This document shows positions 26,329 to 35,148 of a stretch of 64,000 nt of DNA, piece by piece. Position 1 is the first letter of the stretch. Each line of letters begins with the position of its first letter. Source of the stretch: Benzoatithermus sp963720725 (GTDB taxonomy: Bacteria > Pseudomonadota > Alphaproteobacteria > Geminicoccales > Geminicoccaceae); the NCBI GenBank assembly GCA_963720725.1, contig CAVRGN010000003.1, positions 1,426,001 to 1,490,000 on the forward strand, given 5' to 3'. The position numbers and the translations under genes were made by a program. Under the pieces are notes generated by a model. The model worked only from the letters and a program-made list of their open reading frames with translations, was not told where the DNA came from and did no database searches.

Positions 26329-27402
26329 ATGGCCGAGGAGCAGGACGACTCCCAGAAGACCGAGGCCCCGTCGCAGCGCCGGCTCGAGGAGGCGCGGGCC
26401 AAGGGCCAGCTGGTCGTGTCGCGCGAGGTGGCGACCTTCTTCCTCTTCGGCACCGCGGCCCTGCTCGCGGCGGCGGCACCGGGGCTGGGGCGCGGGATCC
26501 TCTTCGCCGGGCGGGCGCTCTTGGCGGACGCGCACCTGGCCGCCCCCGACGGTCCCGGGCTGGCGAGGCTCGGCGTCGCGCTCGCCGGTGCCGTCGGCTG
26601 GCCGTTGCTGCCGGTGTTCCTGCTGCTGTTCTTGGCTCCGATCGCCGCGGCGGTGCTGCAGAATGCGGTGGTCTGGACCGCCGAGCCCATGCAGCCCAAG
26701 CTGGAGCGGATCTCGCCGCTCGCCGGCGCCAAGCGACTCCTGTCCATGAAGGCGCTGATCGACCTCGGCAAGAGCCTGCTCAAGCTGATGCTGGTCGGCG
26801 CCGCGCTGGCCTGGCTGATCCTCCCGGAGCTGCCGCGCATCGTCGCCGCGGGCGCCCTCGCGCCGGGGCCGCTGCTCGCCTATCTTGGCGATCTCTTGCT
26901 GCGCACAATGATGGTGCTGACCCTGGCGGCGGCTGCCGTCGCCGCGGCCGACTACGCCCACCAGCGCCTCGACTTCATGCGCCGGATGCGGATGTCGCGT
27001 CAGGAGCTGCTGGACGAGCTGAAGCAGAGCGACGGTGATCCGCACACCAAGCAGCGGCTGCGGGCACTGCGGCTGCAGCATGCCCGCCGCCGCATGATCG
27101 CCGACGTGCCGCGCGCCACGGTGGTGGTCACCAATCCCACCCACTACGCGGTGGCTCTGCGCTACGTCAGCGGCGAGGCGGCGGCGCCGGAGGTGCTCGC
27201 CAAGGGCGTCGACACGCTGGCGCTGAAGATTCGCAAGATCGCGGCCGAGCACGGGGTGCCGGTGATCGAGAACGCCCCGCTGGCCCGGGCCCTGCACGCC
27301 TCCTGCGAGATCGGCGACGCCATTCCGGTGGCGCACTACCAGGCGGTCGCCGAGATCATCTCCTACGTGCTCCGGCTGGGCGAGCAGCGGCCACGTGGCT
27401 AG
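26329..27402 (+). CDS. flhB: Flagellar export switch protein FlhB
   Basis: 357 aa. The N-terminus is EEQDDSQKTEAPSQRRLEEA, followed by four helices and a cytoplasmic domain with the autocleavage motif NPTH (VVTNPTHYAVALRY) near residue 266, which switches export from rod/hook to filament substrates. Last gene of the flgB-flhB run; no flagellar gene follows in the window. Confidence 0.94.
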   Translation: MAEEQDDSQKTEAPSQRRLEEARAKGQLVVSREVATFFLFGTAALLAAAAPGLGRGILFAGRALLADAHLAAPDGPGLARLGVALAGAVGWPLLPVFLLLFLAPIAAAVLQNAVVWTAEPMQPKLERISPLAGAKRLLSMKALIDLGKSLLKLMLVGAALAWLILPELPRIVAAGALAPGPLLAYLGDLLLRTMMVLTLAAAAVAAADYAHQRLDFMRRMRMSRQELLDELKQSDGDPHTKQRLRALRLQHARRRMIADVPRATVVVTNPTHYAVALRYVSGEAAAPEVLAKGVDTLALKIRKIAAEHGVPVIENAPLARALHASCEIGDAIPVAHYQAVAEIISYVLRLGEQRPRG

Positions 27403-27481
27403 CCATACTGCGGTGTGACGTAGGCCGGTCTGGGCACGCGCCGGAAGATTTCGTTCACCAGGGTCGCGCACCCTCGCCTCC

Positions 27482-28222
27482 ATGCAAACGCCTCGGGCCG
27501 GTCGGCGACCGCCCAAGCATGGAGCGCCCAACTTGCGCAGGTTCGCTCAGGCCGTTCTCGTGGCAACGGCGGTGGTCGGGGGCAACCCGGCCGCGGCGGC
27601 GCCGATCCGTCTGTTCGGCACCGGGGAGGTCCAAGTCGACAGCCTGGCCGACCTGCCGCAATGGCAGCGCATGCTGCGACGCGCCGCTGGCGAGGAGGGG
27701 ATCGTGCTGGCCTGCGCGGCGCACGCCGATCGCTGCCCGAATCGGGCGACACGGGCCTGGATGGCCATGTTGCGCGAGGCCGCGGATCTCGCACCGCGGG
27801 CACAGGTCGAGGCGGTGCATCGGTTCGTCAACGAGCGCAGGTACCGCGCCGACCTCGACAATTATGGCCTCAGTGACTATTGGGCGACGCCTCTGGAATT
27901 CTTCCGCAGATCCGGGGATTGCGAAGACTATGTGATCGCCAAGTACCGTTCGCTGCGTCTGCTCGGCATGCCGGCCGACCGCCTGCGGATGGTGGTCGTC
28001 CAGGATGTGATCCGCGACCTGCCGCATGCCGTCCTCGCCGTGTATCTCGATGGCGAGGCGCTGATTCTGGACAATCTGAGCGCGTCGGTGCTGACCCAGG
28101 ATCGTGTCGACCACTACGTGCCCTACTATTCCGTGAACGAGGAAGCGCGCTGGGTGCACACGCCGCCCGAGGCGAACCTGGCCGCCGCCATGCTCCAAGG
28201 CGTGCAGCCGGCGCGGCCGTGA
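27482..28222 (+). CDS. Transglutaminase-like cysteine peptidase, LapG type
   Basis: Exported protein of 246 aa in the bacterial transglutaminase-like cysteine proteinase family. Signal at about residues 20-40 ending AAAA. Catalytic Cys in GDCEDYVIAKY near 141, His in LPHAVLAVY near 180, Asp in LILDNL near 194. The Pseudomonas relative LapG cleaves a surface adhesin when cyclic di-GMP is low. No lapD-like receptor or adhesin gene lies nearby, so that role is only possible. It follows flhB by 79 bp. Confidence 0.82.
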   Translation: MQTPRAGRRPPKHGAPNLRRFAQAVLVATAVVGGNPAAAAPIRLFGTGEVQVDSLADLPQWQRMLRRAAGEEGIVLACAAHADRCPNRATRAWMAMLREAADLAPRAQVEAVHRFVNERRYRADLDNYGLSDYWATPLEFFRRSGDCEDYVIAKYRSLRLLGMPADRLRMVVVQDVIRDLPHAVLAVYLDGEALILDNLSASVLTQDRVDHYVPYYSVNEEARWVHTPPEANLAAAMLQGVQPARP

Positions 28223-28315
28223 GGCCTCGCTTCGCGTCTCCGTTGACAAGCGGCGGGTCAGCGGGTTTCGTCCGCACGCGCCCACCGGTTTCCCCGCAAG
28301 AGATCGCCGCCCGCG

Positions 28316-29173
28316 ATGGCCAGTCCGCCCGACCAGGAGCTCGAGGAACTGCGCCGCGAGGTCGATCGCCTCGACCGCTCGATGGTCGAGCTGCTTGCCG
28401 ACCGTCTGCGGGTCGTGCGCGAGATCGCCCGGATCAAGCGGACCGCCGCCGGGCAGCCCGCGATCCGACCCGGCCGCGAGGCCCAGATGCTGCGACGCCT
28501 GGTCGAGCAGGCGGGTGCGCGCTTCCCCGCCGGCACGCTGGTGCGCATGTGGCGGGAACTGCTCGCCGCGACCACGCGGGCGCAGGCGCCGCTGGCGGTC
28601 GTCGCCTGCGTGCCCTTCGACCGCCCCGAGCTTTGGGATCTGGCGCGCGATCACTTCGGCTCGACCGTCCCGCTGCGGCGCACCGCCACCTGGGGGTCCG
28701 CGCTGGAGCTGTTGGCGGGCGGCATGGCCGATCTTGCCGTTCTGCCGCTGCCGTCCGACGATGTGCCCTGGTGGGCCGGGCTGTGCGAAGGAGGAGGCCG
28801 GGCGCTGCGGGTGGTGGCCCGGCTGCCGTTCGGTCCGCCCGGGCCGCAGCTCGACGGCATCGGAGCGATGGTGCTTGGCACGATCGATCCGGAACCCTCG
28901 GGCGCCGATCTCAGCCTGGTGGCGCTCGCCTCGCCGGCCGATGTCGATCCGGCGGGCCTGCTCGCCGTCCTGACCGACGCGGGCGTGGCGTCCCGGCTCC
29001 TCGCCACGCTGCCGGCGGGCCCGCCGGGGGCCGCCCTGCACCTGATCGAGCTGGACGGTTTCGTCACCCCCGCCGACCCGCCTCTGGCGCCAGCCCTGGA
29101 GCGCGCCGGCCGGATGGTCTTGCGCTGCACGTGGCTCGGCGGCTATGCCCGTTCCCTCGCCGCGGTCACCTGA
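28316..29173 (+). CDS. Chorismate mutase (AroQ) with C-terminal domain
   Basis: 285 aa. Residues 8-85 form an AroQ helical chorismate mutase (LRREVDRLDRSMVELLADRL, VVREIARIKR), which converts chorismate to prephenate. The remaining 190 residues resemble a diverged periplasmic-binding-like fold, as in prephenate dehydratases, but I see no convincing dehydratase active-site motif. It precedes hisC and tyrA, which fits phenylalanine/tyrosine synthesis. Confidence 0.83.
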   Translation: MASPPDQELEELRREVDRLDRSMVELLADRLRVVREIARIKRTAAGQPAIRPGREAQMLRRLVEQAGARFPAGTLVRMWRELLAATTRAQAPLAVVACVPFDRPELWDLARDHFGSTVPLRRTATWGSALELLAGGMADLAVLPLPSDDVPWWAGLCEGGGRALRVVARLPFGPPGPQLDGIGAMVLGTIDPEPSGADLSLVALASPADVDPAGLLAVLTDAGVASRLLATLPAGPPGAALHLIELDGFVTPADPPLAPALERAGRMVLRCTWLGGYARSLAAVT

Positions 29174-29212
29174 CGCGCGGTCCACCCGTCGCGCTTCAAC
29201 CGAGGTAGCGAG

Positions 29213-30316
29213 ATGACCTCGCCCAGGCCGCGTCCCGGCATCCTGGAAATCGTGCCCTATGTCGGCGGGAAGTCGACGGCGGCCGGCGACCGTCCGATCG
29301 CCAAGCTGTCCTCCAACGAGGGTCCGCTCGGCCCGAGCCCCATGGCCGTCGCGGCCTACCGCGCGCTCGCGGGCGAGCTGCACCGCTACCCCGACGGCGG
29401 CTCGGTCCAACTGCGCCAGGCGATCGCGCGGCGCCACAATCTCGATCCGGACCATGTCGTCTGCGGGGCGGGCTCGGACGAGCTGATCGGCCTTCTGGTG
29501 CGGGCCTATGCGGGGCCCGGCGACGAGGTGCTCTACAGCCGCCACGGCTTCCTCATGTACCCGCTGGCGGCCTTGGCCGCGGGCGCGCAACCGGTGGCCG
29601 CACCCGAGACCGGGCTGAGGGCGGACGTCGACGCCCTGCTCGAGCACGTCACCTCGCGCACCCGGCTGGTCTTCCTCGCCAATCCTAACAACCCTACCGG
29701 CAGCTATCTCTCGGGCGCTGAGCTGCGCCGCCTGCGTGCCGCGCTGCCGCCGGACGTGATCCTGGTGGTCGACGCGGCCTATGCCGAATATGCCGAAGCA
29801 GCCGACTACGACAGCGGCCTCGAACTCGCAGGCGCTACTCCCAACACCGTGGCCTTGCGCACCTTCTCCAAGCTCTACGGCCTGGCCGCGTTGCGACTGG
29901 GCTGGCTCACCGCGGGACCTGCCATCGCCGACGTGATGAACCGCGTTCGCGGCCCCTTCAACGTGTCGCTGCCGGCGCAGGCGGCGGGCGTGGCCGCTCT
30001 CGCCGACGAGGCGCATGCGGCGCGGGCGCGCGCCCACAATCGGACCTGGCTGCCCTGGCTGGCGCAGGAGCTCGCGGCCCTGGGCCTGCGGGCCCATCCC
30101 AGCCTGGGCAATTTCCTGCTCGTGGAATTCCCCCCGGGGTCGGCCCGCAACGCCGCCGCCGCCAACGCCTACCTGGAGGCCGAAGGCGTGATCCCGCGCC
30201 AGATGGGTGCCTACGGCCTGCCCGACTGCCTGCGGATCAGCATCGGGCTGGAGGAGGAGAACCGGCGGGTGGTCGAGATATTGCGGGCCTTCGTCGCTGG
30301 CCGGCCGCAGCCATGA
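29213..30316 (+). CDS. hisC: Histidinol-phosphate/aromatic aminotransferase
   Basis: PLP enzyme of fold type I, 367 aa. The substrate-side LSSNEGPLGPSP near residue 40, Asp in VVDAAYAEY near 185, and PLP lysine in TFSKLYGLAALRLGW near 222 are typical of HisC. Next to chorismate mutase and tyrA it may also transaminate prephenate or phenylpyruvate, as HisC homologues in such clusters do. Its stop overlaps the tyrA ATG. Confidence 0.88.
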   Translation: MTSPRPRPGILEIVPYVGGKSTAAGDRPIAKLSSNEGPLGPSPMAVAAYRALAGELHRYPDGGSVQLRQAIARRHNLDPDHVVCGAGSDELIGLLVRAYAGPGDEVLYSRHGFLMYPLAALAAGAQPVAAPETGLRADVDALLEHVTSRTRLVFLANPNNPTGSYLSGAELRRLRAALPPDVILVVDAAYAEYAEAADYDSGLELAGATPNTVALRTFSKLYGLAALRLGWLTAGPAIADVMNRVRGPFNVSLPAQAAGVAALADEAHAARARAHNRTWLPWLAQELAALGLRAHPSLGNFLLVEFPPGSARNAAAANAYLEAEGVIPRQMGAYGLPDCLRISIGLEEENRRVVEILRAFVAGRPQP

Positions 30317-31224
30317 CCCCGTTCCGCCGCGTCGCGATGCTCGGCATCGGCCTGATCAATGGCTCGCTCGCGGCCGTGCTGCGACGCGAAGGAGCCGCCG
30401 CCGAGATCGTCGCCTGGGCCCGCCAGGAGGGGACCCGGGCACGCGCGGTGGAACTCGGCCTGTGCGACCGCGTCGAGTCCGACCCGGCCCGGGCGGTGGC
30501 CGGTGCGGACCTGGTGGTGCTGGGCGTGCCGCCGGCGGCGGTCGGTAGCGTGGCCGAGGCGATGCGCCCGGGACTGCCTGCCAACGCCATCGTCACCGAC
30601 GTCAGCTCGATCAAGGCGCAGGTGGTCCGAGACGTGGTCCCGCATCTGCCGGCGCCCGGCCTGTTCGTGCCCGGCCATCCGGTGGCGGGGACCGAGCATT
30701 CCGGCCCCGAGGCGGCGTTCGCCAGCCTGTTCGAGCAGCGCCGCTGCATCCTCACCCCGATCGAGGACACCGACCCGCTGGCCGTCGAGCGCGTGCGGGC
30801 GATGTGGGAGCTCGCGGGCTCGACGGTCGACCTGATGACGCCCGAGCACCACGACCGCGTGCTCGCCATCACCTCGCACCTGCCGCACCTGATCGCGTAT
30901 ACCATCGTCGGCACCGTGGCCGACCTCGAGGACGAGGCGCGGACCGAAGTGTTCAAATACGCCGCCGGCGGCTTCACCGACTTCACCCGCATCGCCGCCT
31001 CCGACCCCACCATGTGGCGCGACGTGCTGCTCGGCAACCGCGAGGCGGTGCTCGAGATGCTGGGCCGGTTCACCGAGGACATGGTGGCCCTACAGCGCGC
31101 CATCCGCTGGGGCGAGGGCCAGACCCTGTTCGAGCTGTTCGAGCGCACGCGCGCGATCCGCCGCGGCGTCATTCAGGCCGGGCAGGCCTACGAGCGCCAG
31201 CCTCAGCCTCCTGCCGGCGCCTGA
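30313..31224 (+). CDS. tyrA: Prephenate/arogenate dehydrogenase
   Basis: 303 aa NAD(P)-dependent dehydrogenase of tyrosine synthesis. Rossmann motif GIGLINGSLA at 11-20, VTDVSSIKAQV near 96, the substrate region GHPVAGTEHSGPEAA near 120, and TPEHHDRVLAITSHLPHLIAY with catalytic-type histidines near 180. No ACT domain. ATGA overlap with hisC shows translational coupling. Confidence 0.9.
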   Translation: MTPFRRVAMLGIGLINGSLAAVLRREGAAAEIVAWARQEGTRARAVELGLCDRVESDPARAVAGADLVVLGVPPAAVGSVAEAMRPGLPANAIVTDVSSIKAQVVRDVVPHLPAPGLFVPGHPVAGTEHSGPEAAFASLFEQRRCILTPIEDTDPLAVERVRAMWELAGSTVDLMTPEHHDRVLAITSHLPHLIAYTIVGTVADLEDEARTEVFKYAAGGFTDFTRIAASDPTMWRDVLLGNREAVLEMLGRFTEDMVALQRAIRWGEGQTLFELFERTRAIRRGVIQAGQAYERQPQPPAGA

Positions 31225-31234
31225 GCACGGGGCC

Positions 31235-31765
31235 ATGCGCCCGGACCTGATCTGGTACTTCGGCTACGGGTCGCTCATGTGGCGCCCGGGAATCGCCCAC
31301 GAGGCCTTCGAGCCGGCGCGGCTCGACGGTTGGAGCCGGGCCTTGTGCGTCTACTCCACCCACTACCGCGGTACGACGGCCCGGCCCGGCCTGGTGCTCG
31401 GCCTGCGGCGAGGGGGTAGCTGCGTCGGCCGGGCCATCGGCGTGGCACCCGAGCGCGAGGTCGAGGTCACCGCCTATCTCGACGCCCGCGAGTTGCTCGA
31501 CGTCTATGTCTACGAACGCGTGCGACTGCCGCTCCGCCTGGTCACCGTGGGTACCGAGGTGCCGGCCTGGTGCTACGTGGCGCGGCCGGGGCATGCCCAA
31601 TATGCCGGCGATCTCGATGCCGAAGCCGTGCTCGACTGTGTCCGCCGCGGCCACGGCCTGGCCGGCGCCTGCTCCGACTATGTCCGCAACACCGTGGCCC
31701 ACCTGCGCGAGATGCGGATCGACGAGCCGGAACTCGAGCGGATCGTGGCGGCGCTGGACACTTAG
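31235..31765 (+). CDS. ChaC-like gamma-glutamylcyclotransferase
   Basis: 176 aa of the ChaC family, which releases 5-oxoproline from glutathione. The family start YFGYGSLMWRPG is at residues 8-19, with YSTHYRGTTARPGLVLGL near 40, YLDARELLDVYVYERVRLPL near 83 and SDYVRNTVAHL near 148. It lies 10 nt after tyrA and so may share its transcript. Confidence 0.85.
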   Translation: MRPDLIWYFGYGSLMWRPGIAHEAFEPARLDGWSRALCVYSTHYRGTTARPGLVLGLRRGGSCVGRAIGVAPEREVEVTAYLDARELLDVYVYERVRLPLRLVTVGTEVPAWCYVARPGHAQYAGDLDAEAVLDCVRRGHGLAGACSDYVRNTVAHLREMRIDEPELERIVAALDT

Positions 31766-31863
31766 GTGGCACCGCGTCACCGGCCCAGGAAAACCGGTTG
31801 CCCACCCGCATCATCGACCTATTCTGGCGGCAACCGACAATGCCCCAGGGAGGCCATGCTGCC

Positions 31864-32181
31864 ATGTGTCGGATCTATGCCGGCACGGCGCCCGCCGAGT
31901 ACCAGCCGGTCAGCCGTTCGCTGCGTATCCATGGTGCGGTCACCAGCCTCCGCCTGGAGGCGCGCTTCTGGTCCATCCTCGACGAGATGGCCGAGGCCGA
32001 GGGCCTGACCACGCCCAAATTCATCGCCAAGCTCCATGACGAGGTGCTCGATCTGCACGGCGACGTGCGCAACTTCACCTCGCTCCTGCGCGTGGTGTGC
32101 GCGATCCATCTCGGTCGCGCGGATCGCGAGCCGGCGCCGCGACCCATGTCCAGCGCCGGGGCGATCGGTGCCTTTGCTTGA
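31864..32181 (+). CDS. Ribbon-helix-helix domain protein
   Basis: 105 aa with a ribbon-helix-helix DNA-binding domain of the RHH_4 type: RSLRIHGAVTSLRLEARFW (strand), then helices SILDEMAEAEGLT and PKFIAKLHDEVL. It is probably a local transcription factor. Start at 31864 because AGGGAGG stands 9 nt upstream; an in-frame ATG at 31840 is an alternative. The target is unknown, but an inverted repeat lies about 260 bp downstream, before the glyoxalase gene. Confidence 0.75.
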   Translation: MCRIYAGTAPAEYQPVSRSLRIHGAVTSLRLEARFWSILDEMAEAEGLTTPKFIAKLHDEVLDLHGDVRNFTSLLRVVCAIHLGRADREPAPRPMSSAGAIGAFA

Positions 32182-32516
32182 GTGCGGCTGCTTGCGCGCC
32201 TGCAACCAACGGCCGGGGAACAGGCCGTTGGAGGTGAGCAGGTCCACTTGCTGGCCGGACGCTTCCAGCGTGGTCGCCGCCGCCCCAAGCCGGACGGCTT
32301 CCTGGTCGCCCAGTGTGGCGAGCTCGGCAGGCCCATGGCTCGGTCGCAATATCGCGGCGGCCTCGAGGCCGGTGAGCATCCTTCGCCGCGTCGCCGTGGG
32401 TCGTGGGCAGGCGGCGGACAGCGGTTCAGGAGCACCATTGCCTCCGGTAGTAGGCACGTACTACCCGGCAAGTCGGGGTGCCTGTTAGGCTCTCCGGGCT
32501 GGCAGGGAGCGCGCGC
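32182..32516. other. 335-bp region between RHH and glyoxalase genes
   Basis: No recognisable protein. A leftward open frame from 32379 (MLTGLEAAAILRPSHGP) shows G/C at about four-fifths of third positions down to 32182, then runs antisense into the RHH gene with poorer codon bias. It could be a gene remnant. An inverted repeat lies at 32439-32471. Confidence 0.35.
32439..32471. promoter_or_regulatory. Inverted repeat upstream of glyoxalase gene
   Basis: GGTAGTA (32446-32452) and TACTACC (32459-32465) are separated by 6 nt, with outer TTGCC and GGCAA arms. The repeat ends 45 nt before the glyoxalase ATG and could be an operator or an attenuator. The upstream RHH protein is a candidate binder, by position only. 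Confidence 0.4.
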
Positions 32517-32912
32517 ATGGCCAAGGCCATTCACATGATGGTCCGGGTGCTCGATCTGGACCGGTCGATCGCCTTCTACCGCACGGCGCTGGACCTCGAT
32601 GTCGTCGACCGCTTCGACTTCGACGGCTTCACCCTGGTCTATCTGCGCAACGCCGAAGCGGATTTCGAGGTCGAGCTGACCTTGAACAAGGGACGAACCG
32701 AGCCCTACGTGCTGGGCGACGGCTATGGCCATGTCGCGGTCTGCGTGGGCAACCTCGACGCCGAGCACCAGCGACTGACGGGAGCCGGGATCGGTCCGCA
32801 GCCGATCAAGGAATTTTCCCGCGACGGCGGACTGATGGCGCGCTTCTTCTTCATCACCGATCCGGACGGCTACAAGATCGAGGTGCTGCAGCGGCACGGC
32901 CGCTACCGCTGA
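32517..32912 (+). CDS. Glyoxalase I-like VOC family protein
   Basis: 131 aa; vicinal-oxygen-chelate fold. HMMVRVLDLDRSIAFYRTALDL at the start, FEVELTLNKG near residue 55, GYGHVAVCV with His near 78 and TDPDGYKIEVLQ with Glu near 124 supply the usual metal ligands of lactoylglutathione lyases. Glutathione-dependent methylglyoxal removal is the likeliest role, in line with a ChaC homologue nearby. It lies 14 nt before the oxidoreductase pair. Confidence 0.82.
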   Translation: MAKAIHMMVRVLDLDRSIAFYRTALDLDVVDRFDFDGFTLVYLRNAEADFEVELTLNKGRTEPYVLGDGYGHVAVCVGNLDAEHQRLTGAGIGPQPIKEFSRDGGLMARFFFITDPDGYKIEVLQRHGRYR

Positions 32913-32926
32913 CTGGGAGGCTATCG

Positions 32927-33487
32927 ATGAGCAAGCACATCCTCGACCGGCGGGAGTTCTTGCGATCCGCCACCGCCACCGCTGCCGCCGTGGTGGCGGT
33001 CGGTGGCGCCACCACCATCCTCGCCGCGAACCGCGCCTGGGCGATGACGCTGGCGACCTTCGGCCCGCACGAGGCCGAGGTGCTGCTGCGGATGACGCGC
33101 CAGCTCTACCCCCACGACGGGCTCGGCGACATCTATTACGCCGAGGTGGTCGAGGCGCTGGACGAAAAGGCCGCGGCCGCGCCCGAGCTGGTCGAGCTGG
33201 TGAAGAACGGCGTGGCGATGCTGGACCAAGCCAAGGGCGTGCCGTTCCTGCACCTCTCGGACGGTTACCAGACCGAGGTCCTGGCGGCCATGGAGTCCGA
33301 GCCGTTCTTCCAGACCGTGCGCGGTCACACGCTGGTCGCACTCTACAACAACAAGGTGCTGTGGGACCAGTTCGGCTACCAGGGCAGCTCCTGGCAGGAC
33401 GGCGGCTATCTGCAGCGCGGCTTCCAGGACATCGGCTGGACCATGCAGCCGGACGCCGAGGCCAGCCCGCCGCCGTTCCTGGGTTGA
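32927..33487 (+). CDS. Gluconate 2-dehydrogenase subunit 3-like protein, Tat-exported
   Basis: 186 aa. The twin-arginine signal DRREFLRSATATAAAVVAVG occupies the first 40 residues. The mature part resembles the small subunit 3 that helps fold and export periplasmic GMC dehydrogenases (RMTRQLYPHDGLGDIYY; VALYNNKVLWDQFGYQG). It is 15 nt upstream of the GMC gene, whose protein lacks its own signal, so piggyback export is likely. Confidence 0.83.
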   Translation: MSKHILDRREFLRSATATAAAVVAVGGATTILAANRAWAMTLATFGPHEAEVLLRMTRQLYPHDGLGDIYYAEVVEALDEKAAAAPELVELVKNGVAMLDQAKGVPFLHLSDGYQTEVLAAMESEPFFQTVRGHTLVALYNNKVLWDQFGYQGSSWQDGGYLQRGFQDIGWTMQPDAEASPPPFLG

Positions 33488-33502
33488 GGGAGGACAGACG
33501 TC

Positions 33503-35071
33503 ATGGCGACATTCGAACGCGGCGACGATTCGGTGGTGGTGATCGTGGGATCGGGCGCCGGTGGCGGCACGCTCGGCAACGAGCTGGCGCAGAAGGGCAT
33601 CAAGGTGGTGATGCTCGAGGCCGGCAAAGAGGAGAGCATCGACAGCTTCCAGAACGACGAGTGGGGCAGCTTTCTGCAGATCTCCTGGCTGGACAAGCGC
33701 ACCACTTCCGGCACTTGGCGGGTCGCGCGCGACTTTCCCAACCTGCCGGCCTGGATCTGCAAGACCGTGGGCGGCACCACCACCCACTGGGCCGGCGCCT
33801 CGCTCCGCTTCCAGGAACACGAGTTCAAGGCGAAATCGGTCTATGGCGAGGTCGCGGGCGCCAATCTGCTCGACTGGCCGGTGACGCTCGCCGAACTCGA
33901 GCCCTACTACGCCCGCGCCGAGGACAAGATGGGCGTCACGCGGACCAACGGTATTCCCGGCCTGCCGGGCAACAACAATTTCAAGGTGTTCTACACCGGC
34001 GCCAAGCGGCTGGGATACCAGAAGGTCAATACCGGTCACATGGCGATCAACAGCCAGCCGCGCGCCGACCGGCCCTCCTGCCAGCAGATCGGCTTCTGTT
34101 TCCAGGGCTGCAAGTCTTCGGCCAAATGGTCGACCCTCTACACCGAGATTCCGGCGGCATTGGCCACCGGCAATCTCGAGTTGCGGCCGGAGTGCACGGC
34201 GCTGCAGATCCAGCACGACGATTCCGGCAAGGTCACCGGCGTGCTCTATGTCGACGCGGCCGGCCAGCAGCAGGTGCAGAAGGCGCGCTTGGTCTGCGTC
34301 GCCGGCAACACGATCGAGAGCCCGCGCCTGCTCTTGAACTCGGCTTCGGCCAAATATCCGGACGGACTGGCCAATTCGTCCGGCCAGGTCGGGCGGAACT
34401 ATCTGCGCCACATGACCGGCTCGGTCTACGCTGCCTTCGACCGGCCTGTGCACATGTACCGTGGCACCACCATGGCCGGGGTGATCCAGGATGAGGTCGG
34501 CAACGATCCGGCCCGCGGCTTCGTCGGCGGCTACGAGATGGAGACCCTCTCGCTGGGCCTGCCGTTCATGGCCGCGTTCCTCGATCCGGGCGCCTGGGGC
34601 CGGGGCTTCACGCGCAAGATGGAAACCTATCCCAACATGGCCGGCATGTGGCTGGTCGGCGAGGACATGCCGCAGGAGACCAACCGCGTCACCCTCCACG
34701 CCAGCGAGAAGGACGCCCACGGGCTGCCGATCCCCAACGTCCACTTCGACGACCATCCCAACGACGTGGCCATGCGCAGCCACGCCTTCCGCCAGGGGAC
34801 GGCGGTCTACCAGGCGGCCGGTGCGCGCGAGGTCTACGAGACCCCACCCTATCCCAGCACCCACAATCTCGGCACCAACCGGATGAGCGAGAGCCCGCGC
34901 GACGGCGTGGTCAACAGCTGGGGCCAGACCCACGACATCAAGAACCTGTTCGTCTCCGACGGCAGCCAGTTCACCACCGGCGGCGCCGAGAACCCGACGC
35001 TGACCATCGTGACCCTCGCCATCCGGCAGGCCGAGTACATCGCCGATCAGATGGGCAAGCGGGAGATTTGA
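33503..35071 (+). CDS. GMC-family FAD oxidoreductase, gluconate/sorbitol dehydrogenase type
   Basis: 522 aa. FAD-binding VIVGSGAGGGTLGNELAQKG is near residue 13, GGTTTHWAGASLRF near 93, and the C-terminal catalytic region has PSTHNLGTNRMS and VSDGSQFTTGGAENPTLTI with the active-site His/Asn area. Periplasmic relatives oxidise sugars or alcohols and pass electrons to a cytochrome c subunit. None follows here, since an IS remnant comes next. Substrate unknown. Confidence 0.87.
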   Translation: MATFERGDDSVVVIVGSGAGGGTLGNELAQKGIKVVMLEAGKEESIDSFQNDEWGSFLQISWLDKRTTSGTWRVARDFPNLPAWICKTVGGTTTHWAGASLRFQEHEFKAKSVYGEVAGANLLDWPVTLAELEPYYARAEDKMGVTRTNGIPGLPGNNNFKVFYTGAKRLGYQKVNTGHMAINSQPRADRPSCQQIGFCFQGCKSSAKWSTLYTEIPAALATGNLELRPECTALQIQHDDSGKVTGVLYVDAAGQQQVQKARLVCVAGNTIESPRLLLNSASAKYPDGLANSSGQVGRNYLRHMTGSVYAAFDRPVHMYRGTTMAGVIQDEVGNDPARGFVGGYEMETLSLGLPFMAAFLDPGAWGRGFTRKMETYPNMAGMWLVGEDMPQETNRVTLHASEKDAHGLPIPNVHFDDHPNDVAMRSHAFRQGTAVYQAAGAREVYETPPYPSTHNLGTNRMSESPRDGVVNSWGQTHDIKNLFVSDGSQFTTGGAENPTLTIVTLAIRQAEYIADQMGKREI

Positions 35072-35148
35072 GCCCGGTACCTGCGCCCCGCCGACGCGGC
35101 CCCGCAACCCGAGCCGGCCCGCCTGGCTGTCGTTGCTATGGAGGTTGT

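Noticed and set aside
27455..30097. 880-codon leftward open frame opposite the LapG-like, chorismate mutase and hisC genes
   Set aside because: It spans several real genes on the other strand and has the composition of a GC-rich antisense frame.
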